Positions 26,260-36,752 of a stretch of 64,000 bases of DNA are shown piece after piece. Numbering within the stretch: the stretch's first letter is position 1; the number at the start of each line of letters is the position of its first letter. Location of the stretch: the NCBI RefSeq assembly GCF_000827555.1, contig NZ_CDOI01000090.1, forward strand, positions 26,454 through 90,453, in the 5' to 3' direction. The translations under genes and the position numbers were made by a program. This DNA is from Capnocytophaga canis (GTDB taxonomy: Bacteria; Bacteroidota; Bacteroidia; Flavobacteriales; Flavobacteriaceae). The notes below the pieces were generated by a model that saw only the letters and a program-made list of their open reading frames with translations, did not search any database and was not told where the DNA came from.

Positions 26260-26877
26260 TTATTTTTGAACGCCACCATTCAGTTCGTCCTGCCATTTTT
26301 TCAACTCATCCCATTTTCCGTCAGCTGCCAATTGTGCTTGTGCTGCCCATGTTTGAGGATCTAAGTGTGATAAAGTTGAACTTGCTTCTGTTAATATGGC
26401 TTTGATTTCGTCTACTGATTTTTTAGCCAATTTTGCGAAAGTATCCACACCAGCTGCTACGAGAGCCTCAGATGCTTTTGGTCCAATACCTTCAATTTTT
26501 TTCAAATCATCAGCCTTTGCAGATTTTGCTTCTTTCTTTTCAGTTTTTTCAGCTTTTACCGTTCCAGACGCTACGATATTTTCGATAACAATCTCTGTCA
26601 AATATTGTCTGTGACCGTTTTTAACTTTGAAACCTTTACGTCTTTTCTTTTTGAAAACAACGACTTTGTCTCCTTTTAAATGTTTTAATACTTTTGCTTC
26701 TACAGAAGCTCCGCTTATAGCTGGGGCGCCTACAGTGATTGCACCTGCATTGTCCAAGAGAAGAACGTTATTGAACGTAACTTTCTGACCCTCTTCATTT
26801 TGCAAACGGTGTACAAACACTTTTTGGTCTTTGCTTACTTTAAATTGTTGCCCTGCTATCTCTACAATTGCATACAT
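26260..26877 (-). CDS. rplU: 50S ribosomal protein L21 with C-terminal helical extension
   Basis: Residues 1-102 are a normal L21 (MYAIVEIAGQQFKV; KKKRRKGFKVKNGHRQ). About 100 further residues follow a Lys/Glu/Ala-rich linker. The extension contains DDLKKIEGIGPKASEALVAAGVDTF, a helix-hairpin-helix of the kind used for nucleic-acid binding, then a helical tail rich in Trp and Ala. This doubles the protein compared with E. coli L21. Such extensions are known in Bacteroidota. Their role is unclear. Confidence 0.95.
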   Translation of the reverse strand: MYAIVEIAGQQFKVSKDQKVFVHRLQNEEGQKVTFNNVLLLDNAGAITVGAPAISGASVEAKVLKHLKGDKVVVFKKKRRKGFKVKNGHRQYLTEIVIENIVASGTVKAEKTEKKEAKSAKADDLKKIEGIGPKASEALVAAGVDTFAKLAKKSVDEIKAILTEASSTLSHLDPQTWAAQAQLAADGKWDELKKWQDELNGGVQK

Positions 26878-26907
26878 AGCTTAATACGTTTTAATTAAAA
26901 TTGGGTG

Positions 26908-26939
26908 CAAAATTACTACTTTTATTCCAATCAACCAAA
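26908..26939 (-). promoter_or_regulatory. Promoter of rplU-rpmA
   Basis: On the minus strand TTTG (26939-26936), 20 nt, then TAATTTTG (26915-26908), about 30 bp before the rplU start. Confidence 0.7.
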
Positions 26940-27078
26940 TGTTTTGGGATTTATTTTTAGGTCTGCTTCTTTCTTTCATATACCACTTTTTTACTAGTAA
27001 GAAAGTTTTTGGATGCGTAAGTCAAAAAAAAGTATTTGCGGAATATTACAGATTATTTTTAAAAAAGTACCTTAAAAA

Positions 27079-27109
27079 TTTGTTTGTGTAAAAAATATTA
27101 CTACATTTG
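27079..27109 (+). promoter_or_regulatory. Promoter of metY
   Basis: TTTG (27079-27082), 19 nt, then TACATTTG (27102-27109), an exact match to the phylum consensus. The predicted start near 27116 gives a leader of about 134 nt that is very A-rich. I see no SAM riboswitch-like structure in it. The 26878-27249 gap otherwise holds only this promoter and the divergent rplU promoter. Confidence 0.78.
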
Positions 27110-27249
27110 CACCTGAAAAGCATTAAAAATTAAATATCAAAAAGATTAAAATAGGAAATATTTTCTTTTTATTACAAATGAATTAGAAAAGAATTTTAAA
27201 ACAAACAAAAAATAATAACGAAACAGAAAATAATACTAAATCAATAACT

Positions 27250-28527
27250 ATGAGTAATTTAAAACAAGCAACAAAGGCACTTCACGCAGGACATAACGTA
27301 AAAGAACATAACGGAACTCGTGCCATTCCGATTTATCAGACAACGTCTTATGTTTTTGAAAATTCAGACAATGCTGCTGGACGATTTAACCTTACGCAAC
27401 CGGGCTATATCTATACCCGACTGAATAACCCTACCAACGATATTCTTGAGCAACGATTGGCAGCCTTAGAGGGAGGTATTGGAGCGGTGGTAACTTCTTC
27501 AGGAACAGCTGCTATTTCAACTACCTTTTTGACGTTATTAAGAGCTGGAGAGCATATTGTAGCCTCGAACAGTCTCTATGGAGGAACCTACAATATGCTG
27601 AATGTTACGCTTCCGCGTTTGGGAATTACTACAACTTTTGTTGATCCGAAAGACCCTAAAAATTTCGATGTAGCAGTAAAAGAAAATACTCGTGCAATTT
27701 TTGTCGAATCGTTAGGAAATCCTAAACTAGATGTGTTAGACATTGAAGCAATAGCTAAGATAGCTCATGCTCATAACCTTCCTTTGATTGTAGATAATAC
27801 AGTTGCTTCACCAGCTTTGCTACGTCCAATAGAGTATGGGGCGGATATTGTAATTCATTCTCTTACAAAGTACATCGGAGGAAACGGAACTTCTTTAGGA
27901 GGAGCTATTATCGATGCAGGAAACTTTGACTGGAGTAGTGGGAAGTTCCCCGAATTCACACAGCCTTCAGCTGGATACCATGGGTTAGTACTTCACGAAG
28001 TGCTTGGAAATGCGGCATTTATTGCTAAAATCCGAATCGAAGGATTGCGTGATTTGGGAGCTGCACTAAGTCCATTCAATGCCTTCCAAATTTTGCAAAG
28101 TTTGGAAACCTTGGAAGTTCGTATCAAAAAACACAGTGAAAATGCATTGGAATTAGCCAAATGGTTACAGACTCAACCCGAGGTGGCATGGGTAAACTAC
28201 CCTGGATTAGAGGACAGTCCATATAAAGAACTGTCAAATAAATATCTACCAAAAGGGCAAAGTGGTGTTGTTACTTTCGGATTGAAAGGAGGTTATGATG
28301 CAGCTAAGAAAACCGTTGATAACGTAAAGATTTTCTCACTTTTAGCAAATATCGGAGACACCAAATCATTGCTTATCCACCCTGCGAGTACCACGCACCA
28401 ACAGCTTACGGAAACACAACAGAAAACAACGGGCGTTACTACCGACCTTATTCGTTTGTCTATTGGTTTGGAAGATATCGAAGATTTGAAAAATGATTTG
28501 AAACAGGCGTTTTCCAGCGCTCAATAA
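27250..28527 (+). CDS. metY: O-acetylhomoserine sulfhydrylase
   Basis: A 425-residue PLP enzyme of the Cys/Met metabolism family, making homocysteine from O-acetylhomoserine and sulfide. The PLP lysine is Lys207 in SLTKYIGG. Other family blocks are YTRLNNPT near the N-terminus, SSGTAAIS, and SLLIHPASTTHQQL near the C-terminus, the last typical of MetY rather than MetB/MetC. Downstream lie the metX-like gene and thrA, so the genes form a methionine/threonine locus on one strand. Confidence 0.95.
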   Translation: MSNLKQATKALHAGHNVKEHNGTRAIPIYQTTSYVFENSDNAAGRFNLTQPGYIYTRLNNPTNDILEQRLAALEGGIGAVVTSSGTAAISTTFLTLLRAGEHIVASNSLYGGTYNMLNVTLPRLGITTTFVDPKDPKNFDVAVKENTRAIFVESLGNPKLDVLDIEAIAKIAHAHNLPLIVDNTVASPALLRPIEYGADIVIHSLTKYIGGNGTSLGGAIIDAGNFDWSSGKFPEFTQPSAGYHGLVLHEVLGNAAFIAKIRIEGLRDLGAALSPFNAFQILQSLETLEVRIKKHSENALELAKWLQTQPEVAWVNYPGLEDSPYKELSNKYLPKGQSGVVTFGLKGGYDAAKKTVDNVKIFSLLANIGDTKSLLIHPASTTHQQLTETQQKTTGVTTDLIRLSIGLEDIEDLKNDLKQAFSSAQ

Positions 28528-28535
28528 TTTTACAA

Positions 28536-28616
28536 TGTACTGAAAAGGCTTGTTTTAGGGATTAATTACATATACTCTCTAATTCTACAGAAATAGAACT
28601 GATCCTTTTCAGTACA
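28536..28616 (+). repeat. 13-bp perfect inverted repeat after metY
   Basis: TGTACTGAAAAGG (28536-28548) pairs perfectly with 28604-28616 across a 55-nt loop that can form smaller hairpins. It lies 9 bp after the metY stop. It is not followed by a long T run, so it may be a processing or attenuation element rather than a simple terminator. Confidence 0.7.
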
Positions 28617-28716
28617 GCTTTCATACCTAAAATTGGTTACTAGTTTATATAGAGTATCGGCAGGTGTGAGATATGGAATGTTCATACTACACTCAGCTAC
28701 AAAATAATTTATTTTG

Positions 28717-28724
28717 TAGTTTTG
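28717..28724 (+). promoter_or_regulatory. -7 box (TAGTTTTG) of the metX-like gene
   Basis: A TAnnTTTG element 40 bp before the ATG at 28764. The predicted start near 28731 leaves only about 6 nt before the alternative TTG codon at 28737, which favours the ATG as start. Confidence 0.6.
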
Positions 28725-28763
28725 CGATTAACCTGATTGTCTAAGAAAAACGAACATTCACAG

Positions 28764-29759
28764 ATGGATACAAATTTTGAAAAAGCCTGTTCAGGCTATC
28801 GGTATATTGACATTTTAGATTTTTCAACTCTTTCGGGTGAACATTATAAAGAAATACGGTTGCAGTATCAGGTTTTTGGGCAAGAACTTGGCACTGCACC
28901 GCTTGTTGTGGTCAATCACGCTCTGACGGGTAATTCACAAGTGATGGGGGAAAATGGTTGGTGGAACGAAGCTATAGGGTACGGAAAGCCTATTGATGCT
29001 CAACGATATAGCATTCTGTGCTTTGATGTTCCAGGTAATGGTTATGGAGCTTCCATGTTGATTCAAAATCCCTACAAATGGGTAGCTCGAGATGTGGCTC
29101 GTATCTTTCTACAAGGTTTAGAAATATTGAATATTTCAAAGGCTTTTGCATTGGTAGGAAATTCGGTAGGAGGAGGTATTGCGTGGGAAATGATTGCTTT
29201 GGCACCAAAACTTTTTTCACATTTCGTTGCTGTTGCAACCGATTGGAAATCATCGGATTGGATTATTGCTAATAGCTTAATTCAAGAACGAATCTTAGAA
29301 ACTTCATCCCAACCAATGCACGATGCTCGGTTACATGCAATGCTCTGCTATCGTTCGCCACAATCGTTTAAAATTAAGTTCAATCGTACGTTACATCATG
29401 AAAATCAGTCTCTTCACAACGTAGAAACATGGCTTTTACACCATGGTGAAAAATTAGAAAAACGTTTTTCTCTTGCAGCGTATAAACTTATGAATCAATT
29501 AGTTAAAACAATTGATATTACCAAAGATAGAGGCAATTTTGAACAAGTTATGCAATCGGTTGAAACACAAATACATATCATAGGAACTAACTCTGATTTG
29601 TATTTTGTTCCCGAAGAAAATATAGAAACTCATCAATTATTACAAAAAATGGGAAAACAAAGTACCTATCAAGAAATAAAATCTATCCATGGGCATGATG
29701 CTTTTCTTATTGAATATCAACAACTTGATATTTTTTTGAGAGAAATTTTCTTCCACTGA
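28764..29759 (+). CDS. metX: Homoserine O-acetyltransferase-like alpha/beta hydrolase
   Basis: A 331-residue alpha/beta-hydrolase fold protein of the MetX group, expected to acetylate homoserine to feed MetY. The nucleophile is Ser134 in GNSVGGG (GGSMGG in classic MetX). The early VVVNHALTGNSQV supplies the oxyanion region and His311 in HGHDAF is the catalytic base. The sequence is diverged and shorter than typical MetX (about 370), so another acyltransferase role is possible. Placement between metY and thrA supports the methionine role. A TTG-initiated form would add nine residues. Confidence 0.78.
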   Translation: MDTNFEKACSGYRYIDILDFSTLSGEHYKEIRLQYQVFGQELGTAPLVVVNHALTGNSQVMGENGWWNEAIGYGKPIDAQRYSILCFDVPGNGYGASMLIQNPYKWVARDVARIFLQGLEILNISKAFALVGNSVGGGIAWEMIALAPKLFSHFVAVATDWKSSDWIIANSLIQERILETSSQPMHDARLHAMLCYRSPQSFKIKFNRTLHHENQSLHNVETWLLHHGEKLEKRFSLAAYKLMNQLVKTIDITKDRGNFEQVMQSVETQIHIIGTNSDLYFVPEENIETHQLLQKMGKQSTYQEIKSIHGHDAFLIEYQQLDIFLREIFFH

Positions 29760-29810
29760 TGTTTTTCATATAAAAGATAATTTTTAAGCATAAAATAAAA
29801 AACTGACATA

Positions 29811-31010
29811 ATGAATATCAATACAATAAAACGTATTTCTATTTTTATAGCACTAATTTTTGGAGGGATAGCATTGGGGCAAAATAGGCTTCAATCGGTG
29901 ATTGTTGATGGTGAAACAAAAAATCCGTTAGAGTTTGTAACTATTTATAATTCAGATGGTTATTCTATTTCAAATTCCGAAGGAAAATTTGCTTTTTCAT
30001 CAAAAGCTGATTCGCTGTATATAAGTATTTTAGGATATGAAAAGGTACAAGGTTTGATAAAAGATTTTGCTCACAAAGATACTATTTATCTGAAACCGAA
30101 GGCTTTTCTATTAGATGAAGTGGAAGTTTCTTATCAGACATTGTTTTCTAAAATGGTAGAGCAGGTGAAACGGGATTATGCGTTAATTCCTCATAAAGAA
30201 AAATTTTTCTTACGATGTTTGGTAAAGAAAAATGGAGAAATTCATACATTAGTTGATATTTCGGGAATTTTAGAAAAGAAAACATTGTATAACACTAAAT
30301 CAGCTCCGATGCCAAAAAATAATTATATTGTACAAGTGGATAACATCCGAAAAGTAAGTGATTTTACAGAATATGGCTTTGAACTGTATGGTTTTAAGTA
30401 TTTTTTGAATTTAATAGCATCAAACAACACACCAACGGAGAATTTTAGCCATAAAAGTGAAGTTTTTCAGGACAAAACATATACAAAACTAACCATATCA
30501 TCTAAAAAAATAACAGAAGAAGATAAAAAGCAAGGTGAAAATTTCACAGGTTACTATTTAATTAATAACGAAACCTTACATTTTGATAAATTTTATTTGG
30601 AATACACCAATCCTAATGCAGATTATAAGGTAGGTAATAAGAAATTGAATCTTAAATTTAGGTTTAGAGAACGTATCCTATCCGTATTTTTTCATAAAAA
30701 TCCTTTGAATGGAAAAAAACAAATCAAAAATGCGATTCTAAACGATAGAAGAGAAGTTCTAAAAGCGAATGGAGAGAAAGATATTTTTGAAATAAGTTCC
30801 TATTTTGATGCTTTTCCGATTGATTATAACACACCGATTAAGAATAATATTGATTTGGAAAAACAAATTTTTGAAATAAAAGGAAAGTATAATGCGGAAT
30901 ATTGGGAGAATAATAAAATATTACGTTTGACCTCTGAAATGCAAGAATTCGTCAATAAAATGAATAAAAATACAGATAAATCACACTTTAAGACAAATAT
31001 TCATAAATAA
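29811..31010 (+). CDS. Exported protein with carboxypeptidase-regulatory-like domain
   Basis: A 399-residue protein with a signal peptide (cleavage probably after ALGQ, about residue 24). Residues 25-105 form a CarboxypepD_reg-like beta sandwich (NPLEFVTIYNSDGYSISNSEGKF; LYISILGYE). This is the module often found at the N-terminus of TonB-dependent receptors. The remaining 290 residues are of unknown fold and lack the receptor barrel. Similar stand-alone proteins are common in Flavobacteriaceae. It sits between metX and thrA with 17 bp to the latter and is likely cotranscribed. Its role in the amino-acid locus is unclear. Confidence 0.75.
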   Translation: MNINTIKRISIFIALIFGGIALGQNRLQSVIVDGETKNPLEFVTIYNSDGYSISNSEGKFAFSSKADSLYISILGYEKVQGLIKDFAHKDTIYLKPKAFLLDEVEVSYQTLFSKMVEQVKRDYALIPHKEKFFLRCLVKKNGEIHTLVDISGILEKKTLYNTKSAPMPKNNYIVQVDNIRKVSDFTEYGFELYGFKYFLNLIASNNTPTENFSHKSEVFQDKTYTKLTISSKKITEEDKKQGENFTGYYLINNETLHFDKFYLEYTNPNADYKVGNKKLNLKFRFRERILSVFFHKNPLNGKKQIKNAILNDRREVLKANGEKDIFEISSYFDAFPIDYNTPIKNNIDLEKQIFEIKGKYNAEYWENNKILRLTSEMQEFVNKMNKNTDKSHFKTNIHK

Positions 31011-31027
31011 AAATACAAAATAATAAG

Positions 31028-33460
31028 ATGAAAATATTAAAATTTGGAGGAAAATCCTTAGCTAACGGAAATGGATTGGACACTGTACTTAACATTATCC
31101 GTCAGAAAGTACAAAATAAAGAACAAGTAGCGGTTGTAGTTTCAGCACGAGGAAACGCCACCGATGAACTAATCACATTATTGGAGAAAGCTCGTAACGG
31201 GGTAGATTATCAATCTGAGTTAAAGTCTTTTAAGTCATATCAACTATATAATTTTAATGACAATTATCAACAAGAAATAGCAGAAAATTTTGAGTTACTT
31301 GAAAAATTGTTGGAAGGAGTTTCCTTACTTGGTGATTACAGCCTAAAAATCAAAGATTTAGTTATTGCTCAAGGGGAATTAATTGCTGCTAAATTGATCG
31401 CTGAATTGTTGCGTGAGCAAGGTGTCAAAAGCTCGTTTGTGGATAGTCGAAATATTTTTGTTACGGATAGTGAGTTTGGTAATGCTCATATTATCAGTGA
31501 TGTATCTAAAAAGAAAACTCAAGACCTTTTCTTAAGATTTTCCAAGGATGAAGTTCCCGTGGTTACTGGATTTATTGCTTCCACCCAAAAGGGAGAAACC
31601 ACAACATTAGGCCGAAATGGGAGTAACTATTCCGCAGCTCTATTAGCTAATTTCCTAAATGCAACTGAAATGCAAAACTACACTCATGTGGATGGTATTT
31701 TTACAGCCAATCCAGAGTTAGTTCCCGAAGCTAAAATCATTCGTCATCTGTCGTATGAAGAGGCAAATGAATTAGCGAATTTTGGGGCGTCAATTCTACA
31801 TGCTAAAACTATTATTCCACTGATAGAGAGAAATATACCATTACGTATTAAAAATACATTTAAGAATGAGGATTCAGGAACGCTGATTCACAACGAGAGT
31901 TCAGAAGATGGTATTAAGTCAATTTCTGTGATTGAAAATAATGCTTTGATTGTTTTAGAAGGCCGTGGACTATTAGGAAAAGTAGGGGTTGATGCACGTA
32001 TTTTTCGAGCATTGGCAAACAAAAACATCAGTGTAAGTATTATTTCACAAGGGTCTTCGGAGCGAGGTATTGGTTTTGTGGTACATTCAAATGATGCAAA
32101 CGCTGCAAAATTGGCTTTGGAAGAAGAATTTTCACAAGATTTTTACACGAATGATGTAAGTAGCGTTTCCGTAATTGATAACGTAGCGGTAATTTCCATC
32201 GTAGGACAGAATTTGGATACGTTTCACTATCCATATAATGCACTGATTCGCAATCAGATAGTTCCACTGCTTATCAATAATGCTATTACAGGTAAAAATG
32301 TGAGTTTGGTGCTAAAAACTAATAAATTACACAAGGCATTAAACGTTATCCACGGAGAGATTTTCGGGGTGTCGCGTCGTATTAATCTAGTAGTTTTCGG
32401 AAAGGGAACGGTTGGAGCAACGCTTATCGATCAGGTGATAGATGCTCATGATAATATACTGAAACGTAAGAATATAAGTCTACGAATTGTTGCAATTGCT
32501 AACTCTTCACGCATTTTAACTGACGCTTCTGGAATTTCAACAAATTGGAAAGAACAATTTGAGCAAGAAGCTGTAAATTATGACTTCTCAATCCTGCAAC
32601 AATTCATTGAAAAAAATCATTTGGAGAACCTTATCGCAGTGGATGTAACGGCAAGTAAAGCTTTTGTAGAAAATTATATTCAGCTCATTAAGAGTGGATT
32701 TGATTTGGTTTCAGCTAATAAAATTGCGAATACCATTTCCTTTGATTTCTACCAAGAACTGCGGGAGAACTTGGCAAAATATCAGAAAAGCTATCTTTAC
32801 GAAACCAACGTGGGAGCAGGATTACCATTGATTGATACTATTCGATTGTTGCACCATTCAGGAGAAAATATCACGCGTATTAAAGGGATTTTCTCTGGAA
32901 CTCTCAGCTACTTATTTAATACATTCTCAGAGGAAAATAAGCCTTTTGATGAGGTGTTGCAATTCGCTATCGATAGTGGCTATACCGAACCCGACCCACG
33001 GGAGGATCTTTGTGGAAATGATGTTGGACGTAAACTGTTGATTCTGGCTCGTGAATTGGATTTAGGTAACGAATTTACGGATGTTAAAATCCAAAATCTT
33101 ATCCCTGAGCATTTACGTGAAGGGTCTGTATCCAATTTCCTTGAATGTTTGGAGGAGTTCAATGCTCATTACCAAGATATTAAAGACGGACAAGCGGATG
33201 ACCATGTGTTGCGTTATGTAGGAGATTTGCATGGTGATTTATCAGATACAGCAACCGCTAAGTTAGAAGTTTCTTTGGTATCTGTTCCGAAAAACAGTGC
33301 ATTGGGACAGGTAAAAGGAGCAGATTCTATCTTTGAAATATACACGGAGTCCTATGGGAATAACCCTATCGTAATCCAAGGAGCAGGGGCTGGAGCTGCA
33401 GTTACTGCCCGAGGAGTTTTTGGCGATATTCTAAGATTAGCAGAACGAAATAATTTTTAG
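31028..33460 (+). CDS. thrA: Bifunctional aspartokinase / homoserine dehydrogenase
   Basis: An 810-residue fusion. Residues 1-290 are an aspartate kinase (KFGGKSLANG at the N-terminus, with Lys where Thr is usual in KFGGTS; TTLGRNGSNYSAALLA). ACT regulatory repeats follow (about 300-450). A homoserine dehydrogenase occupies about 460-810, with Rossmann motif VVFGKGTVGATLIDQ, SANKIA and the catalytic-domain DPREDLCGNDVGRK. It makes aspartyl phosphate and homoserine, precursors of threonine and, through the metX-like gene and metY upstream, methionine. No thrB or thrC follows; a terminator does. Confidence 0.96.
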   Translation: MKILKFGGKSLANGNGLDTVLNIIRQKVQNKEQVAVVVSARGNATDELITLLEKARNGVDYQSELKSFKSYQLYNFNDNYQQEIAENFELLEKLLEGVSLLGDYSLKIKDLVIAQGELIAAKLIAELLREQGVKSSFVDSRNIFVTDSEFGNAHIISDVSKKKTQDLFLRFSKDEVPVVTGFIASTQKGETTTLGRNGSNYSAALLANFLNATEMQNYTHVDGIFTANPELVPEAKIIRHLSYEEANELANFGASILHAKTIIPLIERNIPLRIKNTFKNEDSGTLIHNESSEDGIKSISVIENNALIVLEGRGLLGKVGVDARIFRALANKNISVSIISQGSSERGIGFVVHSNDANAAKLALEEEFSQDFYTNDVSSVSVIDNVAVISIVGQNLDTFHYPYNALIRNQIVPLLINNAITGKNVSLVLKTNKLHKALNVIHGEIFGVSRRINLVVFGKGTVGATLIDQVIDAHDNILKRKNISLRIVAIANSSRILTDASGISTNWKEQFEQEAVNYDFSILQQFIEKNHLENLIAVDVTASKAFVENYIQLIKSGFDLVSANKIANTISFDFYQELRENLAKYQKSYLYETNVGAGLPLIDTIRLLHHSGENITRIKGIFSGTLSYLFNTFSEENKPFDEVLQFAIDSGYTEPDPREDLCGNDVGRKLLILARELDLGNEFTDVKIQNLIPEHLREGSVSNFLECLEEFNAHYQDIKDGQADDHVLRYVGDLHGDLSDTATAKLEVSLVSVPKNSALGQVKGADSIFEIYTESYGNNPIVIQGAGAGAAVTARGVFGDILRLAERNNF

Positions 33461-33468
33461 AAAAATAA

Positions 33469-33510
33469 AAAGGTTCAGTGTGAAATTCCGATTACATGCT
33501 GAACTTTTAG
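33469..33510 (+). terminator. Intrinsic terminator after thrA
   Basis: A 10-bp stem with one G-T pair (33469-33478 with 33499-33508), a 20-nt loop and a short T run. It follows the thrA stop by 8 bp. Confidence 0.7.
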
Positions 33511-33797
33511 TTAGTTACTGATAGTAAAAACCGTGATTGAAAAACAAGACTTGCACAATGTTGGTCGTACTGAAACTATCATGTTGTCATGAAAAGGAAG
33601 TGATGCAATATGTGAAGTTTAGAAATTTATCACGATATTGAAACTTCCCCAAATAGTAGTATATTTCGTAGACATTTGGATGTTTCATAGAGAAACTGAC
33701 TGGATAAGATCGTATGATGTACAAAAATTAGCTTCCTTTTTAGATGTTTATCGCTTCTATCTCGGTAAATCTTAAGTAGAAATAATATTTAGACATG
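33511..33797. other. AT-rich spacer without a supported gene
   Basis: The gap between the thrA terminator and the alaS terminator has no recognisable gene. One 50-codon frame without a start (33623-33775, plus strand) is open but matches nothing I know. It could be decayed coding DNA or chance. Confidence 0.5.
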
Positions 33798-33837
33798 AAA
33801 AAAGCGTTGTAATGAAGGTAGTTTCATCACAACGCTT
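33798..33837 (-). terminator. Intrinsic terminator after alaS
   Basis: Stem AAGCGTTGT/ACAACGCTT (33802-33810 with 33829-33837) continues inward with ATGAA/TTCAT. On the minus strand it runs into six T residues (33803-33798). Confidence 0.88.
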
Positions 33838-33905
33838 ATAACTTTAATAACAACAAGTTAAGATGTTCTTAAATGTTGTTTTTATTACATTTAGTAAAAT
33901 ATAAA

Positions 33906-36542
33906 TTATTTTACAAACTCAATGGCTTTTTCAAGAGCTTGGTCGAGTCCTGCTGGATTTTTACCACCTGCTGTCGCGAAGAAAGGCTGTCCACCTCCGC
34001 CTCCTTGTATATGTTTACCCAGTTCGCGAACAATTTTACCAGCGTCTAAACCTTTATCGGCTACCAAATCTTTCGAAATATAGCAAAGCAATAAGGCCTT
34101 ACTTTCTTCCTGAGTAGCTCCGAAAAGGATAAATGCTTTTTCGACTTCATTTCCTAACTGAAATGCCAAATCTTTCAGCGAAGCAAGGTCTAAATCCAAT
34201 CGTTTTATTAAAGAGTTGATTCCATTTACAGGTTTAAACTCGGATTTAAGTTCTGATTTGAGATTTTTCGCTTGTTGACGTTTTAACTCTTCAATTTCTT
34301 TGGTCAAACGCAGATTTTCATTCTGCAAATGTGATATGGCTTTCAAAGGGTCTTGAGCGTTTTTAAGACCATGCCTTATTTCTTTGACCAATTTCTCTTG
34401 GTCTTTAAAATACTGTAACGCTCCATGCTTGGTAATTGCCTCAATACGACGTATGCCCGAGGCTACGGCTCCCTCTGAAACGATCTTGAAATACCATATA
34501 TCCGCAGTGTTTTTGCTATGCGTACCTCCGCAGAGTTCCTTGCTATCACCAAACTGAATTACGCGTACGTTATCACCATATTTTTCACCAAACAAAGCCA
34601 TTGCACCCATGTCCATTGCTTGTTGGATAGGTAAATTTCGGTGTTCTTGCAAATTGATTTTCTGTCCGATGAGTTCATTTACGCGGAGTTCGATGCGTTC
34701 TAATTCCTCGTCAGTGACTTTCTGAAAATGCGAAAAGTCAAAACGCAATGAGTGCATATCCACACGTGAACCTTTCTGTTCCGTATGCGTACCTAACACC
34801 TCACGTAATGCTTGATGCAGTAAGTGAGTTGCTGAGTGATTGGCAGCCGTGAGCGAACGCCCTAACGGATGAACTTCTGCTTTGAATGGGTCAGTTACGT
34901 TTTCGGGAAGCGTTTCGGATATGTGTATAATTAAGTTGTTTTCCTTCTTTGTATCAGTTATATAGGTAACTTCTCCGTTTGCGGATTGTAGTGTACCTTT
35001 GTCGCCTATTTGTCCACCTCCTTCAGGATAGAATGGTGTGGTATTGAATACTAACTGGTAGTATGTTCCTTCTTTAGAACTTTCTACCTTTCGATATTTT
35101 ACTAAGCGTACGAAGGCCTCGAGAGTATCATAACCGATAAATTCTTCTTCATCGTCATCACGAAGTACCACCCAATCACCTGCTTTAACCTGTGCGGCAG
35201 CCCGTGAACGTTCCTTTTGCTTACGGAGATTTTCCTCAAAATCTTTTTCGTTTAGTGTGAATCCTTTCTCGCTTAATATCAATGCAGTAAGGTCAATAGG
35301 GAAGCCGTAAGTGTCATAAAGTTCAAATGCTTTAGCACCCGAAAGTTCCTTGTCCATGGAATTATTCATCATGGCATCAAGCATCAATAAACCTTGCTCG
35401 AGGGTTCTAAGAAAAGAAGCCTCCTCTTCACGGATGACGTTTTCCGCCAAAATTGCATTTCTTTCTATCTCAGGGAAGGTTTTTCCCATCTGTTGAGAAA
35501 GAGTCGTAACAAGCTGATGGATAAAAGGTTCTTTTTGATTTAGGAATGTGAATCCGTAGCGTATAGCTCTTCGCAAGATACGGCGGATAACGTAACCAGC
35601 TCCGTTGTTAGAAGGTAATTGTCCATCAGCGATGGCGAAAGCCACGGCACGAATGTGGTCAGCAATTACACGAATGGCTATGTTAATCTGCTCTTGTTCA
35701 TCGGATACATTATTTCCTACCACATATTTACTTTGAGTGATTTCTTCAATCCGATTAATAAGCGGAGTGAAAACATCAGTGTCGTAGTTCGACTGTACTC
35801 CTTGCAATACCATACAAAGTCGCTCGAATCCCATACCCGTATCTACGTGTTGTGCAGGAAGTTTTTCAAGAGAGCCGTCAGCCTTACGGTTAAATTCCAT
35901 AAACACGTTGTTCCATATTTCAATAACTTGTGGATGGTCGTTGTTTACTAATTCCTTACCATCGATTTTTTGTCGTTCATCATCGGAGCGTATGTCAACA
36001 TGTATTTCGGTACAAGGCCCACAAGGCCCTTGGTCACCCATTTCCCAAAAGTTATCTTTTTTGTTTCCTAAAAGTATTCTATCGGTTTCGATCAGATTTT
36101 TCCAAATATCGTAAGCCTCTTGGTCAAAAGGTACATTATCCTGCTGACTTCCTTCGAAAACGGTTACATAGAGTCGGTCTTTAGGGATTTTATACACTTG
36201 GGTAAGAAGCTCCCACGCCCATTCGATAGCTTCTTTTTTGAAGTAATCACCGAAAGACCAGTTGCCGAGCATCTCAAACATGGTGTGGTGATAGGTATCT
36301 TTACCTACTTCCTCTAAATCGTTGTGTTTCCCCGAAACACGTAAGCATTTTTGAGTGTCTGCAATACGTTTACTATTTGGTTTTCCATTGCCTAAAAAAT
36401 ATTCTTTGAATTGGTTCATTCCCGCATTTGTAAACAACAAAGTTGGGTCATTTTTGATAACCATAGGGGCAGAAGGCACAATCGTATGTCCTTTGCTTTG
36501 GAAAAAATCTAAAAATTTCTGTCTAATTTCTTGTGAAGTCAT
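33906..36542 (-). CDS. alaS: Alanyl-tRNA synthetase
   Basis: An 878-residue class II synthetase charging tRNA-Ala. The aminoacylation domain starts [19 protein letters not shown]. The editing domain carries the zinc-site motifs HSATHLLH and CGGTH. A coiled stretch (about 715-755) and the C-Ala domain ending [16 protein letters not shown] follow. I prefer the ATG at 36542; an upstream ATG at 36557 adds five residues. It is a single gene with a good promoter and a strong terminator. Confidence 0.97.
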   Translation of the reverse strand: MTSQEIRQKFLDFFQSKGHTIVPSAPMVIKNDPTLLFTNAGMNQFKEYFLGNGKPNSKRIADTQKCLRVSGKHNDLEEVGKDTYHHTMFEMLGNWSFGDYFKKEAIEWAWELLTQVYKIPKDRLYVTVFEGSQQDNVPFDQEAYDIWKNLIETDRILLGNKKDNFWEMGDQGPCGPCTEIHVDIRSDDERQKIDGKELVNNDHPQVIEIWNNVFMEFNRKADGSLEKLPAQHVDTGMGFERLCMVLQGVQSNYDTDVFTPLINRIEEITQSKYVVGNNVSDEQEQINIAIRVIADHIRAVAFAIADGQLPSNNGAGYVIRRILRRAIRYGFTFLNQKEPFIHQLVTTLSQQMGKTFPEIERNAILAENVIREEEASFLRTLEQGLLMLDAMMNNSMDKELSGAKAFELYDTYGFPIDLTALILSEKGFTLNEKDFEENLRKQKERSRAAAQVKAGDWVVLRDDDEEEFIGYDTLEAFVRLVKYRKVESSKEGTYYQLVFNTTPFYPEGGGQIGDKGTLQSANGEVTYITDTKKENNLIIHISETLPENVTDPFKAEVHPLGRSLTAANHSATHLLHQALREVLGTHTEQKGSRVDMHSLRFDFSHFQKVTDEELERIELRVNELIGQKINLQEHRNLPIQQAMDMGAMALFGEKYGDNVRVIQFGDSKELCGGTHSKNTADIWYFKIVSEGAVASGIRRIEAITKHGALQYFKDQEKLVKEIRHGLKNAQDPLKAISHLQNENLRLTKEIEELKRQQAKNLKSELKSEFKPVNGINSLIKRLDLDLASLKDLAFQLGNEVEKAFILFGATQEESKALLLCYISKDLVADKGLDAGKIVRELGKHIQGGGGGQPFFATAGGKNPAGLDQALEKAIEFVK

Positions 36543-36630
36543 ATGCTTTCTAATCAATAAGTTAGGAGGTTTTTTTGAATGAATACACTCTAATTACAGT
36601 TATCACTATCATTCAAACATTCCTAAGGTG

Positions 36631-36661
36631 CAAATATAGAAAATTTTAAAACATAACCAAA
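36631..36661 (-). promoter_or_regulatory. Promoter of alaS
   Basis: On the minus strand TTTG (36661-36658), 19 nt, then TATATTTG (36638-36631), a consensus match with a leader of about 80 nt. Confidence 0.75.
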
Positions 36662-36752
36662 GTAGATATGCTATACGCTAATCAGGTATAAGGGTTCAGT
36701 ACCACTTCAAAATATATAAAAGGTAAATTTTATTTTGTTATAAATGTAACTT

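Noticed and set aside
27110..27249. SAM riboswitch in the metY leader
   Set aside because: The leader is A-rich and shows no pairing resembling a SAM riboswitch.
33623..33775. 50-codon frame between thrA and alaS terminators
   Set aside because: It has no start codon and no recognised motif, and the opposite strand is open over much of the same stretch, so chance in AT-rich DNA is likely.
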